DNA of 64,000 nucleotides from Phialocephala subalpina (GCA_900073065.1 FJOG01000010.1:987310-1051309), one strand, 5' to 3'. Shown: positions 12,587-24,903, numbered from the stretch's first letter. The notes: generated by a model not told the origin, from the letters alone. Program-made: numbers and translations.

Positions 12587-12940
12587 TCAACGCTGGTCGC
12601 GACATGTCCGAGTCCTGGTTTCGCACCAGAGTCTCTCCGCAGTGCATGCAAAAACACAACTTGAACATGAGGGGAAAAGTCGCTGCCTATTTCTGTCTAT
12701 ATCGAGGCAGACCACAGTATCAGCAAACGCGCACATGTTGCCAAAGGCACGTCGTTGACAGCCCAAGCCAATCACACCTCGACGATGCATCAAGACAGCC
12801 ATTTGATGTTGTCTTCTCTTCATACAGTCAGGTGGGAATTCAGCAACAAGCGAAAACCCGACGTCGTATTGGCTGGGATTGTTCCATTTCAGGTCGTCGA
12901 AGATCGTAACCGGCGTCCTTTGGAGGGCCGGCTCGTACAT
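12587..12940 (-). other. Possible 5' exon(s) of the PHD-finger gene or a small separate ORF
   Basis: An ATG at 12940 opens a minus-strand frame beginning MYEPALQRTPVTIFDDLKW that looks coding for about 50 residues, then becomes intron-like, with a candidate donor (GAG/GTGTGA) near 12786. It lies just upstream of the PHD-finger gene, which lacks a visible start. Whether the two are spliced together cannot be settled from sequence alone. Confidence 0.3.
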
Positions 12941-13870
12941 GCTGAAAGTCGCCAAATGGTAGAGATGCTACGTCTCTTCGATACTGTATTGGCCCTGGCG
13001 GGTAAAAAGATTTGATAATCATGTAGGTCTTTTACATCGACTAATTGATCAAAGAGTGATGGAAGACGAATGGGGATAGTGGAGACTTGAGCTACAGTTA
13101 CTAACCTCGATTATGTCAGCTTCTTAGTATGACAGCTACCAGCGTGTTGATTAAGTAGTATTCAATATAGGAAAACATTCCGAAACTATGTACACACCTT
13201 GTGCGTAGTTTACCACTCAAAGAGTTTGCGAAGCACAGAAGTCACGATAGTCTCTCAACGAGGATCAATCGTCTCTCCAAGTCAGCTGATCAGTCTCACG
13301 CATGTCAAAGGAAGTCGTCTGTTGATCGATAGACAGAATGAAACGAAGTATTTCAAGTAACATCAAGGTATTCATCTAAAGGCGGAAGTAAGATGAAAGC
13401 AGATCCTCTGATATAACGGCTTCTAGAGATGATGGTCTGAATGGTGAAACTCAATCTGCGACAGACGCTCGAGCTCAGGCCCATAAAAGTATCTGGATCT
13501 CTGAAAAAATGGATATTTGAGTTTCAGTCAGACAACTACTTCACTCAGTTGTCCCGCTCTATCATTACTGTTTTCCGTCTTCGAACCGTCAACCCCGGTC
13601 GGAGTTACCAAGATGTCAAGACATGTGCTGTACCCCGTCCATGCATACCATGATCCAATTCCAAGCTCTACCCCGAACTCACACCCAATCCGCCCTCTCA
13701 TGGCTTCCATCGTATGCTTCTCATGCTACCGCACCCTCCGAAATTTTCAAGAAATGCGCCTCAAGCCCCAGCGCCGCCGCCGAGAGCTCGATCGCGAAGC
13801 ACAACACCCCGCTATACCCACCATTCGACAGATGCGCAGCCTCTACCCCTCTTTCAATTCGAATGCAGCT
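12941..13870. other. Intergenic, no gene seen
   Basis: The region holds the 3' flank of the MFS transporter gene and the upstream region of the PHD-finger gene. The plus-strand frame at 13517-14110 runs antisense to the transporter C-terminus and is taken as a shadow. Confidence 0.5.
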
Positions 13871-15540
13871 CTAACCCACCTTCACAATCGCATCCTCCTC
13901 ATGCTGCCAGCCCTCCCTCTCATCCTTCGGAACCCTCACAAACAGCATATCGATCACCAGGGCCGCCGCCGCAAGACCAATCACGAAATACAGCGCCCCT
14001 CGATACCCCGCCAAAGGGTCTTCCCCATGCTTATTTGTGTTAGCTTCCACCGTCCCAGCAAATCCCAACCCAATACTCGCACCATAGAGCTGAAGCAGCG
14101 AAATCAATGATCCCGCAATGCCCTGCTCATGGCGGCGGACCGAGTTCGTCGTGACTATTTGCGCAGCAGTGAACATGAAGTCCGGACACAGCGCCATCAG
14201 GATCGTCGCTGGGAAGATCTGAGCCCAATACAAGCCCTGAGTAGGCATCGTAACAAGCAAAACACTCGAAAGTAATACCACGAGCGCTCCGAATGCTAAG
14301 ATCCACTGCGCGGCGACTCTCGGGACAAGCCAAGCCGCGACAGGAGCTGCGAGCCCGCCAAAGATGGCATGAGGCAGAAGACCTATTGCGAAATGAAAGG
14401 CTGACCAGTGTCGAATGATTTGTTGCCATGCTACCATGTACCAGAGGGCGATGCCATATGACATGACGCTAAAGAGGACGACGAGCACGAGTGCGAAAAA
14501 CGAGGGCGCGGTCCATATGTCAAGGGGCATGATGGGAGATTTCGCGAATTTGTGTTCCCAGAGACCGAATGCAGCGAAGAGGAGGATTGAGACAGGGAGT
14601 AAGGCAATCTCGTAGGAGGTCGACCAACCAACTGCTGGTGCCTGACTGTGATATCATCAGCATGTATATCCCAAAGAGGGTTGGGCGGGATCTTACTTCC
14701 AGACAAAGTTGAAGAGAATCAGGGCAGCGAGTCCGAGAAAAGCTCCAAACCAGTCCACATCTCCTTCTTTGTCGACAGCCGTCTCGGGAGGCAAGACAAA
14801 CCAGAGTGCACCAAATAGTACTGTTCCGAGTATCGCTCTACATTCAGTTAGTACTAATTAACAACTTAAACCGAGGCCACTCACGTCGTAAAGAAGAACC
14901 ACCTCCACTCAACCCACTCAATATATATCCCAATCAACAAACATCCAATTGTCCCACCCACCGGCGCCCCAAACCCAAAGAACCCGAAACTCAGATTCCG
15001 CATCTTCCCCGGCGGGAACGTAATCCCAATCTCGGCCACCACATTCGGCATCACAAATGCAGCTCCAATCCCGCTCATCGCTCTCGCAATAGAGAACGAG
15101 ATGATACTTGAAGTACAGAATCCATTGACAACAGTCCAGAGGATCCACCAAGCTGCACCGAGAAAGAGAATGTTCTTGTGACCATAGATGGCACCGATTC
15201 GACCGCTGATGAGGACGAATGCGCCTTGGGTCAAAGGGTAGGAAGCTGCTATCCAGGCTGTGGTGGTGGGGTCGTAGACGTGGAAGGAACGACCAACTGC
15301 GAAGCCACCACCCATGCAGCTTCCGAAAGAGAGGAAGATAACGCTGTTGCAGAGAATGAGGAAGGTTGAAATCGCGATCTTCCTTGACTTAGTCAAGGTG
15401 TCTTGAGGTGTAGTGAATACTGGCAGAGGCACATTTCTGTACTTTTGAGAATCGATAACATCGTCGACAAGACTCGTTGTTTTCTCAAGGTCTGGTGTAA
15501 GGGTGCTGATAGTATCTGTTGATGAAGGTGTCTCGGCCAT
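13871..15540 (-). CDS. MFS transporter, ATR1-like (DHA2 family)
   Basis: Three exons (15540-14885, 14837-14697, 14645-13871) with 47- and 51-bp introns give 523 residues, a normal length for the family. A hydrophilic N-tail of about 60 residues precedes the first helix (ISTFLILCNSVIFLSFG). Family features include the loop with SGRIGAIYGHKN after helix 2, and FSIARAMSGIGAAFVMPNVV. About 12-14 helices are visible; the C-terminus is short and acidic. Relatives such as yeast Atr1 export small molecules (aminotriazole, borate) at the plasma membrane by proton antiport. The substrate here is unknown. Both splices preserve frame and no stop interrupts it, so it is intact, unlike the other MFS gene at 8.8-10.6 kb. 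Confidence 0.88.
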
Positions 15541-16225
15541 CTTGATTGTTCTGGAATTGTAAAGTGTAAAGTTGTTTGGAATTGTTAAGAAATCTCAAAT
15601 GAAGTGGCATCTTTATACCATCAGAACATCCCATGCATGCCCACGCCTTTCATGATGCGTTGGTAAGGTATGTTGCGGTGAAGTACAATTGACTCGGGAT
15701 GTTTTCTAGTACGGAATGTTTTGCCCCACGGGGCGATCCGCACGGAAGGTTTGCCCGCTCTTAGCAAAGAGAGCCAATCACTCCGACCGTGTCAGAAGTG
15801 CAAAACAAATTATGCTTAAATCAAGAATCTGATAGCTGTGGATACCTGGAGACGGTTGAGATGCTCCGATAAGGCCTAGTTTAGGGATGATAGTGGATAT
15901 CGTGAAGTGTCGAGGTGATTATGCAAGCGCTTGAACAGTGGCGATAACATAATCAAGACCTGCAAGCAGGACAATTTCTCCGAGGGCAGGTGAAGCGATG
16001 CTCGACGGGGTATCGCACGTCCTGGCATGACTGAATGGACCTTCGTGTGACCTGCAGTTGCTGGAGCCGGTGCAGTCCTCAGATCAGTCCTGGAGTACGC
16101 GTGCCAATAACAGATTTCAGTGGAATGCAGGCATGATACGACTTCTGAGAACAATAGAATAAAGGTTTCGTCCGATCATTCCCAACGTGATCCTCATCCG
16201 CTGAATTGGCTGCAGCTGAAGACCT
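15541..16225. other. Intergenic: MFS gene promoter and 3' flank of membrane-protein gene
   Basis: 685 bp with no convincing coding sequence. It should contain the promoter of the minus-strand MFS gene. Confidence 0.55.
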
Positions 16226-18692
16226 TCAGATAAAACCTTCTGGAGGGTCACTTGACTGACTGCGGGTCCTGCTATGCTGCCCAAAACTACCCTCTTTATC
16301 ATCGAATCTTCTTCGCATTCCGATGAGCTTCGTACTGTGACCATTATCGCTCAACGACATCCCAACAATCTGTGTTCCGTTTCCGTCTGTTTTCATCCAA
16401 TTTTCAACTTCGGAGTCGGAAGCAAGAGATGCCTTGGTGATATATTCTAGAGTTGCTGCATCGTAGATCTGCGCAATGGTTTGCCATGCATTGTCTAGAG
16501 TAGAGATGGTTGTTTCTGGAGAACAGTCAGTGGTAGTCATCAGCGTTGCTTCATGTACTTACTCAGAAAGAACAGTGAAATGATAGCGACCATCAGTGCA
16601 ACGTGGACAAGGGTCACCACCAACACGGCAACAAAGCCTCTTTGAAATCCAGCAGCTGAAGGTTCGTAAACCGTCCCCTTGCCGGCTGGAATTTGTGCCA
16701 GCACAAGATTAGTCCGCTGGACGAGAGTCTTGTTTTTGAAATTCGGAAGTTGTTCGTAGTAAGCAGTTCCCGCTATGATTGTGAGGAGGGATTGCATAGT
16801 GAAGACAAGGCTTCCTCCAGAAGACAGTATTTCTCTTGCCAATATGGAGTATTCAGGATACACCTTTGTCAGAGTTGTCACAGTGGTATTGGTAGTAAGA
16901 TCAAGGATCAAAGTTGGTTCCGTGCCTTGCGTGACGGACTGAATGTAGTCGCTGTTATGAATTCCTGCTTGACTCCCAGAAGGAACGTCCTCAGGAAACT
17001 GAAGTTCAAGTAGGCCTCGGTCGGTTGGCGAACCACCAAATTAGCCCATCTGCGAACGGACGTCCGTGAAGTTGTAGAACCCATCTCCCATCTGTGGAGA
17101 TAATTCTTGACAGGTAGAGTCGGTAGTTGCTCTGGCGGGAACGTCAACAGCCATTAGGGCGTTGTAACACAAAGACAGGCTCACTCGGGGCATTGATGAC
17201 TTAGGTGTGGAATTATTACCGAAGAAGACGTGGAGAAACTCTCCCTCGGAAGTAGTGTGGTGAAGCTTCCAGTTGGTAGCTGGCACAAAGCTATCTAGAT
17301 CTGGGATACTAAAGTTCGTCGCGATCAGGTTCAAATTGGCGTATTCGTCGAACCCCTTAGCATAATGGCTGCCGTTAACGTTTGATTGGAATTGCCCGAT
17401 CAAGAAGCTTCCGGTCGCTCCTTTCGGCATTTGGCATAAAGTTAAGACGTTCACGCTCAATACCAAGCATCTGATAGTGGTCTGAGTAAAAGGGCACCCT
17501 AACGGTCCGAAGTCGGAACTATAATCGACCAGTCGAGAATCGTTTCCAAAGATGTTGTTGTATTCTTGCACTACACTCGATGGAATACCGACGGTCGCCA
17601 GAAGACTGATTGCGTCCAGTTGAATATTAAATTGATTTGTGGACGCAAAGGTCATATTTGGGAGGAAGCAGGCTACTCGTGTATCAATGACTGTTGCAGA
17701 GCCGGCATAATCCTTGGTGAGGACCCTGGTAGGTTGATCCACGATGGGCAAGAAGGCTCTGAGCGATACTCCAGTTTCGGTGAATCCGGAGCCGCTCGTA
17801 TACTGAGAGGGTCTGAACTCTGCGAAAGATGCATAGGCAGCCGGTCTCCTGTGCCAGGCTGTGATGTCGGATAGGGTGAAGGTCGTGCTATTCTCGCCGT
17901 CTTGTAGATTGGTTGATATCCCGCCGACGACTTGAAATCTGGTTCGTTATCAGGGGGTAAATGAAGTAAGGCGTTGGGTGAGACTTACTTGGGGACAAGT
18001 CCTGACTTGATATCTGAAAGGAGGACAGTTGACGAAAATTGGCTCAACAAACTAATCAAAAGAAGCAATACGGTAAGACACGAGAGAAGTGATCTCCGCA
18101 GGTCATGAATCTTGATCGCAGGAGCTGATGAAAGGAACCAGGCAAGTGTTAACGGACCAGAATTCGAGTTCCGGATAGTTGATATCGAAGCCAGGTGAGG
18201 TAGTAGGGTCCCAATCTTTTCAAGAGCCAGTCCAGCCAGCATTGAGGTGGCAATAACAGCCTGTGAAGATATAGATGTTCTGAGGACCAAGGATGACATG
18301 GCGACGGCTTTGGTGATCCAATCTTCAGATGCGATGAGTCTCCAGGTCGTGTTCTTATCGGTGCCAAACCATAAGAACGAAAGGAATCCAATCGAAGCAA
18401 TGATTCCAAGAGTACTAGTCAAAGCAACACAATGGAGAGCACACCAAGTCTAGCTTTGATGTACTGAAAAGTGTTAGCAGACATCCCACATCAGGGCAAT
18501 GTGATCGACTAGCAACTGCTACCTTTTTGGGGAGACTTGATGAGAGGATCCGGCATTTAATGGAACGACTTTATATCCAATCTGTGGCTTTGTAGATGTA
18601 GGTATCGAACTTGAAGCCATCGAAGAACGGCTCGTTCGTGGTGGCAACAATAGACTAGCTGAATCGTTGCTTCGAGGGACCAAGTTCGACAT
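16226..18692 (-). pseudogene. Fungal multi-pass membrane protein, probably inactivated (frameshift and in-frame stop)
   Basis: Exons 18692-18523, 18463-17989, 17938-16563 and 16515-16226 fit a known but unnamed fungal membrane-protein family. It has a cytosolic N-tail, TM segments (LGIIASIGFLSFLWFG, ALLALE-like and LLSCLTVLLLLISLLSQF), a long extracellular Asn-glycosylated domain with several cysteines, a last TM (GFVAVLVVTLVHVALMVAII) and a C-tail with DNAWQTIAQIYDAATLEYI. Two defects appear. The frame must slip by one base near 18425, between YIKARLGVLSIVLL and LTSTLGII, and the summed exon length is one base off a multiple of three. TAA at 17041-17043 interrupts an otherwise continuous frame (DVRSQMG-stop-FGGSP). 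An unusual splice could explain the first defect but not easily the second. Function unknown. Confidence 0.6.
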
Positions 18693-19328
18693 CGTGACGA
18701 GAATGTTGCTCAATGCCGACCACGCTGTGCAACAAACTTTCGTCGAAAATTGAATCTCCCGAAATCAGCTCGAGGACTGAAGTCCCTTTCATTGACGCGA
18801 CTTTCTTGGGAAGGTATCGCTGCGGCGCGGACATCGTAGACGCCGGAGGGTTGCTTGCTCAAACATGGTCAACACCAGAAATACATGGGACTGCATCCTA
18901 TCCAAGCACAACAAATGAGAACACAGGGCTGTGTCTTACTGATCGGCAATGTCGTACGAGAAATGTTAGTTCAGAGAGAGAAGGGAAGGAATCCTCGAGC
19001 ACAGCTGCATTGTTGCGGCAGGCGCTAATGCACAGACGCCTTGGCGCGTTCCCCTCAGTGAAGATGCAGATGGAGATTGAAGCAATTGAACATGTATTTC
19101 TCCTTACTTTCAGACGCTATCATCATAGGTTCGCTTGAAATCTATGGGAAACTTGTGCCTCGATGAAAGCTCGACTTATACAGAGTCTTGAAGATAACCT
19201 CGGAAGTTAATTAGCCTTCCACCACCAGCCCTCCCACGGTAGGCCGTCGGCCCCACGCTGAAAACTCCGCCATTTGTGCACTCAGCGGTATAGATTTAAA
19301 TAAGCAGATTTTCGTCATCAAACCAGCA
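18693..19328. other. Intergenic upstream of membrane-protein gene and tRNA
   Basis: A 141-codon plus-strand frame at 18713-19138 has no recognisable feature and begins 21 bases from the opposite-strand gene start. I treat it as chance. Confidence 0.5.
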
Positions 19329-19402
19329 GGTCCCTTAGCTCAGTTGGTTAGAGCGTGGTGCTAATAACGCCAAGGTCGCGAGTTCGACCCTCGTAGGGAC
19401 CA
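19329..19402 (+). tRNA. tRNA-Ile (anticodon AAU)
   Basis: A complete 74-nt cloverleaf: acceptor stem GGTCCCT/AGGGACC plus discriminator A, D arm AGCTCAGTTGGTTAGAGC, anticodon loop CTAATAA with anticodon AAT, and T arm CGCGAGTTCGACCCTCG. A-box and B-box (GTTCGACCC) promoter sequences are intact. There is no intron and CCA is not encoded, as expected for a nuclear tRNA. Confidence 0.96.
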
Positions 19403-19412
19403 CATCCTCCTC

Positions 19413-19418
19413 TTTTTT
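19413..19418 (+). terminator. RNA polymerase III terminator (T6)
   Basis: A run of six T on the non-template strand lies 11 nt after the tRNA-Ile gene, the usual Pol III stop. Confidence 0.85.
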
Positions 19419-19451
19419 GACCTTCTTTTCAACAATTTTTGATAAGTTTTG

Positions 19452-19490
19452 ATATGTTTTTGAAGTTTTTGAAGTTTTTGAAGTTTTTGC
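19452..19490 (+). repeat. Short tandem repeat (GAAGTTTTT)n
   Basis: Three near-perfect copies of the 9-bp unit gaagttttt, preceded by two looser ones, lie downstream of the tRNA. It is a simple microsatellite-like tract with no coding role seen. Confidence 0.85.
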
Positions 19491-20262
19491 TTCTCCGGCG
19501 TTGGGGCGTGAGCATGACTCTTTCCCTTTTTTGTGCTCGGCAGTCGCCGTAAGTTCGGTTGATCTTGAGGGCACCAGTCTCTTTTGGCGATGATGGATGA
19601 TTCAGGGGCAGAATTTCTGAACGTGAGAACATTCACTCTTTCTTACACGAGGATAGAGTATAACACCATTGTTCCCCAACGTTCTTGATCGCATTCCCTA
19701 CATTTAATTCGTCTCTCGCTGACTAGGTATGATTTCCTTCTGGGTGATGGCAGAACAAGTTGTGCCTGTAATGTGGTGATGAGCTCAAGGAAGCCCCGCG
19801 TTCAGCCTTGCCAACACCTCACACCTCTTCAAATCCTTCTACAAACCCCTTTCCTTCAAAGTCATTTCGTGTCGATTTCTCTGTCGACTTGTTTTGTTCT
19901 GCGGATGTACAACTGGTGTTCTATACGTTTCGGGTAAGAATGCTCATTCTCAAGACGGTATATGGGGCTACATCGAAGTTGACTGAGCTGCGTGAGAAAA
20001 GGTTGTAGGTGGCTCCTAGGCTATAGGCAGTTAATCCGCTCTCCTTGCATGCTGAGCTATCCCTATTCTTTTCAATATGATTTGATGCATCAGCTAAATG
20101 ACGCATCCAGGTTCAGATCCCTCGGCAGCAATCGAAACCACCCTGCCTAACCCCATCGTACGCCGTGCCGGGCCGCCTACTCGAAGCTTCCCAATACGCC
20201 AAACGAATATGCAAACATAAAGGCCTGGGAGTGACAGCAGAAATATCCGGAATCGAACAAGC
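19491..20262. other. Intergenic, no gene seen
   Basis: Region between the tRNA and the STAND-like/ULD gene; no coding sequence or structured RNA recognised. Confidence 0.55.
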
Positions 20263-22690
20263 ATGGCAGTTCCATTCGGGTTCTCGGTCGGAGACTTCGT
20301 CGCAGCCATCGGTCTCATAAACGACGTCCATAAGGCTCTAGGGGAGACTGGCGGAGCAAGAGATAGCTTCAAGGACATATATGGGGACCTGACACAACTG
20401 GAACTGGTATTGGCACAACTTCAGGATGGCGGATGGGCGAAGGGTTGCGATCTCGGCCATGCAAATGCTGTCAGGGGCATGGCACTTACATGCCAAGTCC
20501 CGCTGAAAGCGTTTCTGGAGAAGCTCAATCTCTACAAGCCAATGCTGGTCAAACAAGACGCTGGAGGATTTGTTGCATTCATCAAGGGCAAGGGGCGGCA
20601 GGTGGGATGGGTACTGCAGATGCAAGACGAGGTGAAGGAGTTTCGAGCGGCCATCATGGGCAAGGTTGCTGTTATCACGTTGCTCATGAGCATTCCCACA
20701 ACGCAAGAACAATCTTCCTGGTATCGATTTGACTCAGATGTTGAACCTTGCTGACGTTTGTTGATATTTAGATCAAGTTTCTCCAAAATTGAGAGTGTAT
20801 CGAATACCGCACAAGAGATTCTCACCGCGAGCATCGAGGCGTCGCGCGAAATGGAAATCGCTCATGCCAAACAAGTGGAAGACTTCAGAAGTGGACAGAG
20901 AGCTTCAACATTTCAAATCTCCAGGCTCGTCGGGATATGTTCTGGCATCAAAACTGGCGTTCTCGACATCCGGCATTCAATTGTCCAGCACGACCATGTC
21001 AAGGCTCCCCTCGACAGAATTGAGAATTGCCAGCGCCATATCATCAGGAAGATCCTCACCGTCTTCGAGGAACTCGTTCTCTACATCAACAAGGTTAGGT
21101 TTGTCGCAGAACAGCTTGTTCGTATGCTAGGGGACTTCTCAAAAGAGACCATCGCTTTGCTCAAGAAGATTTTTGAAACAAATCTAGAGATGTACGCCCT
21201 ACTGCGTCGCATTGCTTCTCAGATCCCAACAGGACTTTTGGAATCCGCTCGGGACTGTATCCATTTCCAAGATGCTCTAGGGAGATCTCGAGATCTGCCA
21301 TATCGTTTTTTCTGTCATTGGAAAGTTTTCGAGGCCATACTCCATTGCGACTTCAAAGGACTCCCTGGAGCGGATCGTGTGCGTCGCGGGGAATTTCATA
21401 TCCTGGACACCAAATTCCGAGGGCAGGTCATATCTCGTGATGAATGGAGTCGTGTCGTGTTTCCCGACGCGAATCTTCAGATGTCAATCACAATCGCAGA
21501 AAAGACATTCTTGCAGGGAAGCTGTCCGCGTCCCGGCTGTGAGGCTCATAATACACCGCAGGATCAGACGAGCTCCGCACCTATCATCTGGTATGTCTCC
21601 CATCTGAACGTAAGCAATTCTGTTATCTTACAATCCTTCAGTGCCGATTGTGGTTTGGAATACTATCCTACCTCCGTAGTGCGGACGGATGTGCCCGACC
21701 TATTTGTCTGGTTCAGAAATGACTTCAAGGAAGACCACGGATCTTCCAGTTTTCTAGAATCCCAGGATCTACATGATGGAACTTTTTCTACTGGAACTTA
21801 TCAAAGTCTGGAAGGTAACAGGAAGCGAACTGCTACTGTGGCTGAGCTTGAAGATCTGAGAGTTTTCAAAAGGGTCCACATCAGCGAAGAGGATGATGGT
21901 TTGAATGGTAAGTCTGATTTCGAAAAGTCAAACAATCTAACGATGATGGGAAAAACTCTGAGAATGTCTAGCTGAATCTATACCGCAGATATTTCCAGCC
22001 CTTCTTCTCACCCCAACGAGGGTCTTGATCCCGAGGCTGATGATTCTTCGAAAATGTATTCTGCTGTAAACAAATTCGGGCAGACAGTCAGTCAAAGCGA
22101 TTGGGAATCACTAAAATCGTGTGCTCTCGAAGAGGTCTCGCATAGAATGCTTACAATTCAGAATCAACTTGGGGAGAGAAAGGCGGCGCTATGTCTCGGG
22201 CGTCTCCAAGTATTTTTCGATAGAATCGTAGCCTTTACAGGGGAGATGGAGACCTCCCTGAAATTGGTTTGTGAAGTTAGTGTGTTCCGCCTTTGTTATC
22301 CTGAGCTCAGTTAATCGTAAATAGACTGCATGCAATTATCACAAAATCTTCAACTATCTTATAGATGCTTATGAGCGAATTGGAAAAGTTTTACCGACCA
22401 ATAACGAATACCAGCAGGCGCTGAAGTTTGGCCATCTTGATACCTTACACCTCATCTACTTTGATATTATAGAGTTCCATCGGAGGATATGGAATTTCTT
22501 CTGACGAAGAGGTAAGACCCCGAAAGCACAACAGAGGATGAAATATTGACCTGAATTTGCAGGATGGCGGCGCATCTTCCTGGCCGTTTGGAAAGCCTTT
22601 CAAGTTAGACTAGAATCTATTATCGAGAGCTTGGACGAGCATAGACAGATAATCACAGAGTTGAGTAATAATGCGGAGGTGAAACGATGA
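20263..22690 (+). pseudogene. Fungal STAND-type N-domain / ubiquitin-like-domain protein with one internal TGA
   Basis: Five exons (20263-20720, 20778-21907, 21989-22266, 22325-22511, 22563-22690) sum to 727 codons in frame. The N-terminus (MAVPFGFSVGDFVAAIGLI, RGMALTCQVPLKAFL) is the alpha-helical module seen at the start of many fungal NLR-like and ankyrin proteins. Residues about 300-400 (FQDALGRSRDLPYRFFCHWK, FKGLPGADRVRRGEFHILD) match the fungal ubiquitin-like domain (ULD) family and are followed by a short CPRPGCEAH cysteine element. The C-terminal helices end WRRIFLAVWKAFQVRLESI. TGA at 22502-22504 interrupts WNFF-stop-RRGW, 63 codons before the end, where relatives have arginine-rich sequence. 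The protein may be truncated yet partly functional. Role in signalling or heterokaryon-type recognition is inference. Confidence 0.7.
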
Positions 22691-22873
22691 GAGTGCCCCC
22701 CGCCGCCTGAGTACGACCACTCGGATGTCTTATTATTCTTGTTCGTGCACTGAGCATAATTGGAAGGAATTACGTTGGGAGCATCAAGCCCAAGAAAGAG
22801 AGCACAATGAAGCTCGCTGGGCGATGAGGAACGTTGCGACTAAGTTTTGCGTCCCAATCCCACGAAATTATTG

Positions 22874-23522
22874 TTACACCTTCAGATCCTCCTCGTCCAA
22901 TCTCTCGTTGCAATAGCTATCCGCATCCCGATTCTCCTCTCGAGATCAAAATATACTCAACATCTCCCAATCTTCTCCACCTATCATCCAAACGGCTCGC
23001 CTTCTCAATCAAACGCCTGTTCTGTACCTGCCTACCCCTCGCATTCCTCCACCCATTTCGCCACCACTTCCAAATACACTCATCCATACACTCAACGGCG
23101 TATCTCGAATCGGAATAGATCTTCACATCCAGCCTCGGTCTTCTTCTCAGCTTATCATTCCGTCGCAGAGCTTTCTGGAGAGCGAGGATCACAGCCGTAA
23201 TTTCGGCTCGTTGGTTTGTGGGTGGTGGGTAGTCAGGGAGAGGACGCGTATAGACAATGCGTGCGCCCGAGTGGAGCTTGAATACTGCTGCTGCGGCACC
23301 GATGACCCTTTCCTGGCCGTTTCTTCTGCATCCTCCGTCGACATAGATGCGCATTTTGTAGACCAGGCGGGGTCTGGTCGTGTGAACTATGATCTCGACC
23401 TGTAGAGGTAGGTCGGCTCGGAATGCTTTATGGATGTCGAAAAATGGATTCTGTTGAAGATGAGTCCTTGTGACGTGTTTATGGCGGGATGTCTCCACCT
23501 CAGGATAGTGAAGTCTAGTCAT
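22874..23522 (-). pseudogene. RNase H-like protein with late frameshift
   Basis: ATG 23522 opens a frame carrying an RNase H1-type fold: first catalytic Asp in MRIYVDGGCRRNG, Glu in QRAEITAVILAL, second Asp in IYSDSRYAVECM. The frame then runs through WRNARGRQVQNRRLIE to VEYILISRGES and stops at 22917. Reading one frame over from about 22935 gives ENRDADSYCNERLDEED, ending at 22874. This supplies the final catalytic Asp (DAD) expected after the ISREEN-like strand. An AG deletion in an AGAGAG-like run explains the break. As written the product lacks the last catalytic Asp and is probably inactive; a sequencing error is the alternative. A leader of about 70 residues precedes the domain, and translation could also start at the Met of MRIYVDGG. 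Confidence 0.65.
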
Positions 23523-23582
23523 CTCACACTTCTTATGGAGAAGCTCTGCTTTGCGGCTTCGAGTTACAGTACGAGATGACAC

Positions 23583-24903
23583 GCTTTAGAGCAACTCCGC
23601 TACAGCTTTGGTAGTATAGCGAGTAGTTTTCCCTACCACCCTTCCCGCTAAGCCGCCATTTACAAAAACCCATTTCAACTCTTAGTATTTTTCCAAGAGT
23701 ACAGTCTCTGCAAAGTAGGAGGTACAGTGAGAGCACTCCTCGAGACCTCAGCAAATATCCAGGCATTAGATTCAGCCTTAGAACAAATCAGCATCTCAGC
23801 AATACCCCATATCAGTAGTCAAGCGTCAAACAAAGTCAGCATCTCAAACGTTGATCAATTAAGTAATCAACGACGACAATAATCTGCGAGTCCACAAAGT
23901 CAACATCTCAAAAAATCATCTTTTCAGTAATCTGCGAGTCTAGCAGTCATTCACCGTCAGCCTTTGAGGAGTGGGGTGTGTTGAACAAGGACTCCTCCGG
24001 AATTTTGGCAATTCACTACTTCGATCATCAAGCCTCTGTACCACTCAGCATCTCCACTATTCTATAGCTCATCTATTAAGCAATCCTGTTATTCTGTAGC
24101 TCAACAATTAAGCCTCTCCCCAATTCACTACTTCTAGCTTCAAACACACCAAGAATCAAGCGTATCAACTTCATCGCTCCTCAAGCCATCCGCCCACCGA
24201 AGATCAAGCACATCGAATATCAAGCGACATCCAAGATGACCTCTGAAGCAGTAAGCTTATCAACATATTCTCCCATACAGCATTTAGCTCTCAGCAGTAG
24301 GACGCGCGACACGTGTACTCCTTCAAGCTTCACTAGTCCAAGACTGATCTACGGCATCTTCACGCTTCTCAATCACCAAGTATCGAAACCATCAAGCACC
24401 AAGACTATCAAGTCATGAGACCACTAAAGTACAGCAACAACTACCCCTCAGCTCATTCAGCATTCGAATCACATATTCATCAGCATGTCGATATAGGGAG
24501 TGTGAGAACATACTCTTCCAGACATTCCAGCAGCAACCATTACTCTTCAAACCTGTCCTCTCAGCTGTGCATCCTCTCGGGTACACATCCTCTCATCTAT
24601 CAACATACCCTCAAGACACAATTCTACAACTACCACTCAAGCACTTTAGCACTCAAGCAATTTAGCATTTGAGAATCTCAGCAAATCATCGTTTTTGCCC
24701 TTTAGCGCCTCCACACTCAGACACATCCGCATATTAGTACATATTAATACAAGCACAGTGGATATTATCATATTTTTATGTTTAGCATACCTCTACAGGG
24801 GATTTACGCATTGTTCTTTGTCTCCCTCTGTTGGAATTCCTTGCATTTAGAAAAGGGGAGTAGTATCTCCTCCGGCAGACCCACTCAATGCATCCAAGAA
24901 GCT
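23583..24903. other. Long non-coding interval with simple-sequence bias
   Basis: From about 23770 to 24670 the plus strand is poor in G and full of short recurring words such as agcatctca, atcaagc and tcaagcc, reading like an imperfect, interspersed microsatellite. Several short frames (for example 24415-24672) mirror this bias and have no domain. It could be a long untranslated leader or a non-coding transcript; neither is shown. Confidence 0.6.

Noticed and set aside
13517..14110. Plus-strand 197-codon frame
   Set aside because: It is antisense to the well-supported C-terminus of the MFS transporter and has no domain.
18713..19138. Plus-strand 141-codon frame
   Set aside because: No recognisable feature, and it starts almost at the opposite gene's start.
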